A DNA stretch of 32,708 nt from positions 1-32,708 of the forward strand of contig NZ_WKKE01000036.1 of the NCBI RefSeq assembly GCF_009674775.1, in the 5' to 3' direction. Under the pieces are notes generated by a model, which did not search any database, was not told where the DNA came from, and was given only the letters and a program-made list of their open reading frames with translations. The translations under genes were made by a program, and so were the position numbers. Each line of letters starts with the position of its first letter. The stretch's first letter is position 1. Positions 26,658 to 32,708 of the stretch are shown here, in pieces. The DNA is from Flavobacterium sp. LC2016-23. Lineage in GTDB: Bacteria > Bacteroidota > Bacteroidia > Flavobacteriales > Flavobacteriaceae.

Positions 26658-26771
26658 TTAACCGCAAAGACCGCTATCCCGATAGCTATCAGATACACAA
26701 AGTTTAATTTTAAGCTTTGCTCCCGATAGCTATCGGGATTGCGTTTTTACCCTTGCGGACTTTGCGGTTAA
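26658..26771. repeat. ~114-bp nested palindromic intergenic repeat
   Basis: The outer arms TTAACCGCAAAG (26658) and CTTTGCGGTTAA (26760) are perfect inverted copies. Inside, GATAGCTATC occurs twice, once within CCCGATAGCTATCGGG (26722-26737) and once within the partly matching CCCGATAGCTATC (26678-26690). Elements of this look are dispersed between genes in Flavobacterium chromosomes. It lies 20 bp after the OmpA stop and may double as the operon's transcription end. Confidence 0.7.
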
Positions 26772-26887
26772 GTGTGGTTAAATCCAGCCCGATAATTACT
26801 ACGGTTTTATGTACGAATAATATTATTTTTGTTTTCACCCGGTTTTCCTGTTGCGATTTTGTCTTTACCGCTAAAAACTTTCAGTAA

Positions 26888-26956
26888 CCACTTATTACGT
26901 CGTTATGCCACTTATAACGAATGGAACTTTACACAGGGCACAGTAATCTAATTTTG
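26888..26956 (+). promoter_or_regulatory. Direct-repeat operator (site D) and -7 box of the adhesin gene
   Basis: CCACTTATT (26888) and CCACTTATA (26908) are 20 bp apart, followed by ACG in both copies. Two looser copies may precede them (26847, 26868). TAATTTTG begins at 26949, again exactly 41 bp after the start of the last repeat. No -33 TTG is visible. The leader to the ATG at 27100 is about 138 nt. It contains a start-stop ATGTAA (27083-27088) behind GGAAGG. Confidence 0.65.
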
Positions 26957-27099
26957 CAAAAAATTCCAGCCTGCAATAACATCTTTGAGAGCGATTAACA
27001 TTTAGAAATATAAATATACTTCTAATATATTTTTTTAAAATTTAATAACGCTTCGCTTTGCAAAAAACAAAACTGGAAGGAAATGTAAAAACAAAAAAA

Positions 27100-30000
27100 A
27101 TGAAATTACTGAGAGTACTAACAGGAATCCTTTTTTTATGCCATCTGGCAGTTCATGCCCAAACTACTATCACCGCTACCGCTACTCCGGCAGCCTGCGT
27201 AGGAGACGGTATTATTGATATTACCATTACAAATGTAACAGCGCCCATTACGTACGCCGTGGCAAAACTCCCTTACGACGAAACGAAAGTAATCAGATCT
27301 GTTAATCCGCATATTACAAATCTGGAAACAGGTGATTATTATTATGGTTACTATGATGGAACTACATTTATTAAGGCAGCTACGCCTATAAATATCAAAA
27401 GTACCTATGTAGAAACTCCGCTGCTTATCGATTCTTTTTATGGAAGGAATTATCTTTATTGCGGTACAGATCAAAATCCTTTGGGAAAAGTCTTTGTTGG
27501 GGCCTCAGGAGGAAATGCACCTTATGTGGCAACGTTGCTAAATGCTTCTGATGGGAGCGAAATACAAAACATAACAGTAATGTCCTCTGCCATTACGGGA
27601 GAATTTGCAGGGGTGCTGCCCGGTACTTATAAATTAAAAATTACAGACAGGTGTAATACCACCGTTTATAGTCTTACAACAGTAAATATTGCTCCAAATG
27701 AAATACTGACTGATTTTTCTTTATCGTCTCCTTTTTTGGGGGCGAGTATAATCTATAATACTCCGGATGATATTTGTTCAGGCATCAAAAGTGCTTCTGT
27801 TGACAGCAGACGTATTACAGCTTCTATTACGAGTGGAATTATTAATAATAATAAGTATTTTTGGGGAGAACCTGCTTTTATTTATAAAGTGGAGATTCAA
27901 AACGGTGCCTTATGGGACGTATATGATAATTTAACAAGGATTGCAGACAGCTACCCCTTGCCTTCTGATCGTTCAAAATGGGGATTGGTTCGCTATACAG
28001 CGACATTTTGTGGAATCTCAAAAACAGTTACACTGGATTATGGGGCATCTAATCTTGAAAAAACAACACCTTTCAGATGGGGAAGTTTTATATTTTCTGA
28101 TGATCCTGCGGCTTATACAGGCTGTAATGCGGGTACAGGTAAAGTTCAAATGCGGACTAGTGCTCAGGGAGGATGTAGGCCGTATACACTAGAAGTTACT
28201 GATCATGCAGCCAACAGTAAAACGACTTCTATCGTTGGTCAGGATAATTGGCCTTTATTTGATATTGGTAAAACATACAGTTTTAAGCTTACGGATAAAA
28301 CGGGTGCTGAAGTAGCGGATTATTCTTTTTCTAATTGGACTTCGAATAGTATCACTCCAAAGCCCTCTCTGGGTGGTCCCAATAATATATTTATAGATCC
28401 GTTCTATTTTTCTCCGGAGGATCCCAATGTACGAAATAGTGTGGTTTTTTATAAAAGCACAAGTACGCAGAATTTTGGTAAATCGGCCCTGGTAATGAAA
28501 GCTCCTGAGGGAGCGAGAGGATTACTGGGAAAAGTTACAGTTAGCCTTATAAGTGGACCCTCGCCATTGGCATTTGAAAAAGTTAGCGGTTACATTGGCA
28601 CGTACAGGTTAGGAAATAACTTAACACCCGGTGCCTATAAAATTAGAGTTCAGGATTCCGGTTGTTTTGATGAAATTTTTGATGTTGTCCTGAGTGATTA
28701 TCTGACCTCTGCTGAAATTACTAATGTTTCGTATACCCCCTCTTTGGTGACTTGTGAACGTTATATAAAAAAGGTGGATGTAAAGGTTTCTTATGTAGGG
28801 AATGGAACTATAAATGATGAATGCTTACGTGCCTATGGTACTTCTTATATTTATCCCGGAATAATCAAGGGACCTGTATATGGGCTGAGTTATAATGCGG
28901 GTTACAATGCTAATTATTTAAGAGGAGGAACTTATAGCTTTACATTTCCGGAGCAGGTATCCGGAAATTATGAGATCGGGCTATCAAAAACATCGATCGG
29001 TAACAGGTTTCTTACGGCAAGTGATTTGTTTGAAAATACAAAGACTGCTTCTTTAGATGTACTTTCTAATTTTCCTTCCTTTGATTTGTCTCAATCCGGA
29101 GGAATTGTTTGTTCCGGAAAAACTACCGGAGATTTGTATGCTAAAGTAGATAAAGTAGATGCAACAGCCCTTTATTTTATCAAAAAAGAGACAGATGCTG
29201 ATTATCCTGCCACAGGACAGGCAACTGCTGTATTTAAAGATTTGCCTGCTGGTAATTATGAGGTAAAAGTAAAAACTGCCTGTTATGAGGTAGTGCAGCC
29301 CTTAATTTTAAGATTTCCACCATCGCCACTGATCGCCGGAGGCAAGACTTCCTATTGCAAAGGGGAGAATTTACGATTAGGAATTAATCCAATGGGGCCT
29401 CTGCAATGGATAAAGTGGACGATACCAAATGGAACCGTTTATAATACTACAAATTTAGCATTAGATAATTTAACGGTAGCAGATAGTGGTACATACAAAG
29501 TAGAAATGACATCTTTAGGAGGCTGTTATTTTACAGGGTCAACCAACATAACAGTCTATGATCCGCAAACCCCGACAGGGCCGGCGTCGCAGGAATTTTG
29601 TAAATCAGAAAATGCTAAAGTATCCAATCTGGTTACAGCAGAAACAGGCGTGACGTGGTATGATGCTGCAACAGATGGAACAGTAGTTCCTTCAACCACA
29701 GTTTTGGAAAATAATAAAATCTATTACGGTTCTTTAAAAACGGGAACTTGTGAGAGTCCAGCCAGATTTGCGGTAACCGTAAAGGTTAATGATCCGAAAA
29801 CCCCAACAGGAGAGGAGAATCAGCAATTTTGCCAGGGTAATAATCCAAAAGTTTCAGACTTAAGAACAACTGAATCAGGAGTTATATGGTACGATAGTAA
29901 TGGAAATATAGTAGCACCAACAACAGCTCTTGAAAATAAAATTTATTGGGGTGCCCTAAAGGTGGGTACTTGTGAGAGCCAAAGATTGAGGGTAAATGTA

Positions 30001-32708
30001 AATATCTCGAATTCGCAGACCCCAACAGGTTCTGCCGGTCAGGAATTCTGCAAAGTAAATAATCCAAAGATTTCAGATTTAGTTACAAAAGAAGGAATAT
30101 TTAAACAGTTAAATCCGTTAACCGGAAAAATGGAGTCCGTTGTGAGATGGTATGATGCTGCAACAGTAGGAAATGAATTAACACCAGATACTGCTTTAAA
30201 GAATGGAACGGTTTATTACGGTGTTTCCAGAATTTATTCTGGATCTCCCAATAATTGGTTAGCGTGTGATAGTCCAGTTAGATTTGCGGTAACAGTGACT
30301 ATCAGTGATCCAAAAACACCAACGGGTGCAACCACACAGGAATTCTGTAAAGTGGATAACAAAACGATAGCTGATTTGGCAACGAACGAAAGTGATGTGA
30401 CGTGGTATGATGCTGCTGATGGAACGACAGTAGTTCCGTTAACGACAGTTTTGGAAAACAATAAAGTGTATTACGGTTCGCTAAAAGTGGGAACTTGTGA
30501 AAGTCCAACACGTTTGGCGGTAACAGTAACTTTAAGTGATCCTCAAACACCAACAACTGCACATACTACACAGGAGTTCTGTAAAATAGATAACAAAACG
30601 GTAGCTGATTTGGCAACGAACGAAAGTGATGTGACTTGGTATGATGCTGCTGATGGAACAACAGTAGTTCCCTTAACGACAGTTTTGGAAAACAATAAAG
30701 TGTATTACGGTTCACTAAAAGTAGGAACCTGCGAAAGCCCAACCCGTTTGGCCGTTACGGTAACTTTAAGTGACCCGCAAACGCCAACAGGATCAACCAC
30801 GCAGGAATTCTGTAAAGTAGACAATAAAACGATAGCTGATTTAGCAACAACAGAATCAGGTGTGACCTGGTATGATGCTGCGAAAGAAGGAAATGCAATT
30901 CTGCCAACAACAGTTCTGGAAAATAATAAAGTGTATTACGGTTCGCTAAAAGCAGGAACCTGCGAAAGTCCAACCCGATTGGCGGTAACGGTAAAATTAC
31001 ATGATCCGCAAACCCCAACAGGAGCAACTACACAGGAATTCTGTAAAGTAGACAATAAAACGATAGCTGATTTGAAAACTACGGAAACAGGCGTGATGTG
31101 GTATGATGATGCAACAGGTATAAACGCAATTTCTTCTACGACATTACTAGAAAACAACAAGACATATTATGGTACGCTAAAGGAAGGAAGCTGTGAGAGT
31201 CCAACACGATTGGCCGTAACGGTAACTTTAAGTGATCCTCAAACGCCAACGGGTGCAGCCACACAGGAATTCTGTAAAGTGGATAATAAAACGGTGACTG
31301 ATTTGAAAACTGCTGAATCGGGTGTGACGTGGTATGATGATGCGACAGGAGTAAACGCAATTCCTTCCACAACCCTTTTGGAAAATAATAAAGTGTATTA
31401 CGGTTCGCTAAAAGCAGGAACCTGCGAAAGCCCAACCCGTTTGGCCGTTACGGTAACTTTAAGTGACCCGAAAACCCCAACCGGAGCGACAACACAGGAA
31501 TTTTGTAAAGTAGATAATAATACTGTTGCTGATTTGGTAACTATAGAAAAAGACGTAACATGGTATGATACTGCTACAAAAGGAAATGTAATCCCAGTGA
31601 CTACAGCTTTAGCCAACGGAACAACTTATTATGGTTCTCTGAAAGCAGGAACATGTGAAAGTCCTGTAAGGTTAGCGGTAACGGTAACCCTCAATGATCC
31701 TAAAGTACCAACGGGAATTTCGGGACAAATGTTTTGTAAAGAAAATAACCCTACAGTAGGTGATTTGAAGACTAACGAAACAGGGGTAACCTGGTACGAT
31801 AAACCAGACTCATTTATAGGACGAATGGCTTTGCCAGCCACACAAGCACTTGAAAATAATAAAATATATTATGGTACTTTAAAATTAGGAATATGTGAAA
31901 GCAGAAGTTTGCCCGTAACAGTAGAAATCGTTGATGCTCCGATAGCTCCAACAGGAGATTCAAATCAGCAATTCTGTAAAGCCAATAATAATTATGTTAG
32001 TGATTTAGTAACTTCCGAAAAGAATAATGTAACCTGGTATGACGCTGCGACAGCAGGAAATGTTATTCCGGGAAATACAGTACTTGAAAACAACAAAACC
32101 TATTATGCTGCTTCAAGAGCCTTACGACTAATAAGTTGCGAAAGTACAACACGATTGGCGGTAACCGTAACGATTAATGATCCTCAAACACCAACGGGAG
32201 CAACAGCACAGGAATTTTGTAAAGTGGATAATAAAACTGTGGCTGATTTGAAAACAACAGAATCAGGTGTGACGTGGTACGATGATGCGTCAGGAGTAAA
32301 CGTAATTCCTTCCACAACCCTTTTGGAAAATAATAAAGTGTATTACGGTTCGCTAAAGGTAGGAACCTGCGAGAGCCCAACACGTTTGGCGGTAACGGTT
32401 ACGTTAAGTGACCCGCAAACCCCAACGGGAGCAACCACACAGGAATTCTGTAAAGTGGATAATAAAACAGTAGCTGATTTGGCAACAACAGAATCAGGTG
32501 TGACGTGGTATGATGATGCAACAGGTATAAACGCAATTTCTTCTACGGCATTTCTTGAAAACAATAAAGTATATTACGGATCCTTAAAAGTAGGTACTTG
32601 CGAAAGCCCAACAAGACTAGCGGTAACAGTTACGTTAAGTGACCCGCAAACACCAACAGGAGCAACCACGCAGGAATTCTGTAAAGTGGATAATAAAACA
32701 GTAGCTGA
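27100..32708 (+). CDS. Giant secreted adhesin with tandem Ig-like (CHU_C-associated) repeats, 3' end outside window
   Basis: The frame is open from the ATG at 27100 to the window end, at least 1869 codons, with no stop. A signal peptide is present (about 1-21, MKLLRVLTGILFLCHLAVHAQ). Residues about 22-740 hold divergent beta-sandwich modules resembling SprB-type repeats (GIIDITITN, PGTYKLKITD, AGNYEVKVKT). An Ig-like unit with paired Cys sits around 745-820, and the highly regular 77-residue repeats start near residue 821. Such proteins normally end in a gliding-motility-associated type B C-terminal domain and leave by the T9SS; that end is not visible here. The porP-like and OmpA-like genes just upstream support the export route. 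The reading frame is independent of the shorter - strand frames in the repeat region, which are shadows. The gene has its own promoter at site D. Confidence 0.93.
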   Translation, partial: MKLLRVLTGILFLCHLAVHAQTTITATATPAACVGDGIIDITITNVTAPITYAVAKLPYDETKVIRSVNPHITNLETGDYYYGYYDGTTFIKAATPINIKSTYVETPLLIDSFYGRNYLYCGTDQNPLGKVFVGASGGNAPYVATLLNASDGSEIQNITVMSSAITGEFAGVLPGTYKLKITDRCNTTVYSLTTVNIAPNEILTDFSLSSPFLGASIIYNTPDDICSGIKSASVDSRRITASITSGIINNNKYFWGEPAFIYKVEIQNGALWDVYDNLTRIADSYPLPSDRSKWGLVRYTATFCGISKTVTLDYGASNLEKTTPFRWGSFIFSDDPAAYTGCNAGTGKVQMRTSAQGGCRPYTLEVTDHAANSKTTSIVGQDNWPLFDIGKTYSFKLTDKTGAEVADYSFSNWTSNSITPKPSLGGPNNIFIDPFYFSPEDPNVRNSVVFYKSTSTQNFGKSALVMKAPEGARGLLGKVTVSLISGPSPLAFEKVSGYIGTYRLGNNLTPGAYKIRVQDSGCFDEIFDVVLSDYLTSAEITNVSYTPSLVTCERYIKKVDVKVSYVGNGTINDECLRAYGTSYIYPGIIKGPVYGLSYNAGYNANYLRGGTYSFTFPEQVSGNYEIGLSKTSIGNRFLTASDLFENTKTASLDVLSNFPSFDLSQSGGIVCSGKTTGDLYAKVDKVDATALYFIKKETDADYPATGQATAVFKDLPAGNYEVKVKTACYEVVQPLILRFPPSPLIAGGKTSYCKGENLRLGINPMGPLQWIKWTIPNGTVYNTTNLALDNLTVADSGTYKVEMTSLGGCYFTGSTNITVYDPQTPTGPASQEFCKSENAKVSNLVTAETGVTWYDAATDGTVVPSTTVLENNKIYYGSLKTGTCESPARFAVTVKVNDPKTPTGEENQQFCQGNNPKVSDLRTTESGVIWYDSNGNIVAPTTALENKIYWGALKVGTCESQRLRVNVNISNSQTPTGSAGQEFCKVNNPKISDLVTKEGIFKQLNPLTGKMESVVRWYDAATVGNELTPDTALKNGTVYYGVSRIYSGSPNNWLACDSPVRFAVTVTISDPKTPTGATTQEFCKVDNKTIADLATNESDVTWYDAADGTTVVPLTTVLENNKVYYGSLKVGTCESPTRLAVTVTLSDPQTPTTAHTTQEFCKIDNKTVADLATNESDVTWYDAADGTTVVPLTTVLENNKVYYGSLKVGTCESPTRLAVTVTLSDPQTPTGSTTQEFCKVDNKTIADLATTESGVTWYDAAKEGNAILPTTVLENNKVYYGSLKAGTCESPTRLAVTVKLHDPQTPTGATTQEFCKVDNKTIADLKTTETGVMWYDDATGINAISSTTLLENNKTYYGTLKEGSCESPTRLAVTVTLSDPQTPTGAATQEFCKVDNKTVTDLKTAESGVTWYDDATGVNAIPSTTLLENNKVYYGSLKAGTCESPTRLAVTVTLSDPKTPTGATTQEFCKVDNNTVADLVTIEKDVTWYDTATKGNVIPVTTALANGTTYYGSLKAGTCESPVRLAVTVTLNDPKVPTGISGQMFCKENNPTVGDLKTNETGVTWYDKPDSFIGRMALPATQALENNKIYYGTLKLGICESRSLPVTVEIVDAPIAPTGDSNQQFCKANNNYVSDLVTSEKNNVTWYDAATAGNVIPGNTVLENNKTYYAASRALRLISCESTTRLAVTVTINDPQTPTGATAQEFCKVDNKTVADLKTTESGVTWYDDASGVNVIPSTTLLENNKVYYGSLKVGTCESPTRLAVTVTLSDPQTPTGATTQEFCKVDNKTVADLATTESGVTWYDDATGINAISSTAFLENNKVYYGSLKVGTCESPTRLAVTVTLSDPQTPTGATTQEFCKVDNKTVA
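29560..32708 (+). repeat. Tandem coding repeat, about 231 bp / 77 residues, 13 full units plus a cut one
   Basis: Units start, by the DPqTPTG motif or its equivalent, at 29560, 29791, 30010, 30307, 30538, 30772, 31003, 31234, 31465, 31696, 31933, 32179, 32410 and 32641. Most are exactly 231 bp. The unit at 30010 is 297 bp because of two insertions, and the one at 31933 is 246 bp. Each unit carries QEFCK, a VTWYD strand, LENNKxYYGSLK and GTCES, giving two Cys that can form one disulphide, an Ig-like fold of the CHU_C-associated type. Several units are nearly identical in DNA, indicating recent duplication or gene conversion. Confidence 0.95.

Noticed and set aside
30234..32564. Several - strand reading frames of 70-100 codons within the adhesin array
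   Set aside because: They recur with the 231-bp period, so they are antisense shadows of the coding repeat with no independent start signals or family resemblance.
29560..32708. CRISPR-like array
   Set aside because: The repeat unit is 231 bp, contiguous and in frame with a protein domain. There are no short repeats separated by unique spacers.

Overview
The window looks like part of a chromosome of a gliding-type Bacteroidota, most likely Flavobacterium or a close relative of the Flavobacteriaceae. The evidence is AT-rich DNA, promoter boxes of the Bacteroidota form TAnnTTTG, a PorP/SprF-family protein tied to the type IX secretion system (T9SS), a large secreted adhesin with Ig-like repeats, carboxypeptidase-regulatory-like domains, and a two-component sensor with a ligand-binding propeller. 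I saw no rRNA, tRNA, insertion sequence or CRISPR array.

Left third (1-15.8 kb, all + strand) is the 3' end of a nonribosomal peptide biosynthetic locus. The open left edge holds the terminal part of a synthetase (A-PCP-C-A-PCP-TE). Its last adenylation domain reads the published leucine code DAWFLGNVVK. Three tailoring enzymes follow: a CmlA-type diiron hydroxylase, a TauD/SyrP-type Fe/2-oxoglutarate hydroxylase, and a radical-SAM enzyme of the lysine 2,3-aminomutase fold whose lysine-recognition residues are absent. Next come an HlyD-type adaptor, a LolD/MacB-type ATPase and a TolC-type channel, with no permease, and then two exported hydrolases (M28 peptidase, SxxK serine hydrolase) ending at an intrinsic terminator. 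The likely product is a small modified peptide ending in Leu, exported by the tripartite pump.

Middle (16.1-19.5 kb): a secreted carboxypeptidase-regulatory-like protein, a secreted protein of unknown function, a small outer-membrane barrel protein, and about 650 bp without a gene of normal size. That stretch carries a perfect promoter box and a strong terminator and could encode a small RNA or microprotein.

Right part (19.5-32.7 kb): a divergent pair of a LytTR response regulator (-) and a LytS-type sensor kinase with an N-terminal propeller (+), then porP/sprF-like and OmpA-like genes, then a giant adhesin that runs off the window with at least 13 tandem Ig-like repeats of about 77 residues.

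The most striking non-coding signal is a pair of 9-bp direct repeats (CCACTTATT and relatives, 20-21 bp apart). It occurs upstream of the barrel gene, the candidate small RNA, the porP-ompA operon and the adhesin. In three of four cases the proximal copy starts exactly 41 bp before a perfect TAnnTTTG box. Paired repeats two helical turns apart are what LytTR regulators bind, so the LytTR/LytS pair in the middle is the natural candidate to control the surrounding surface genes.
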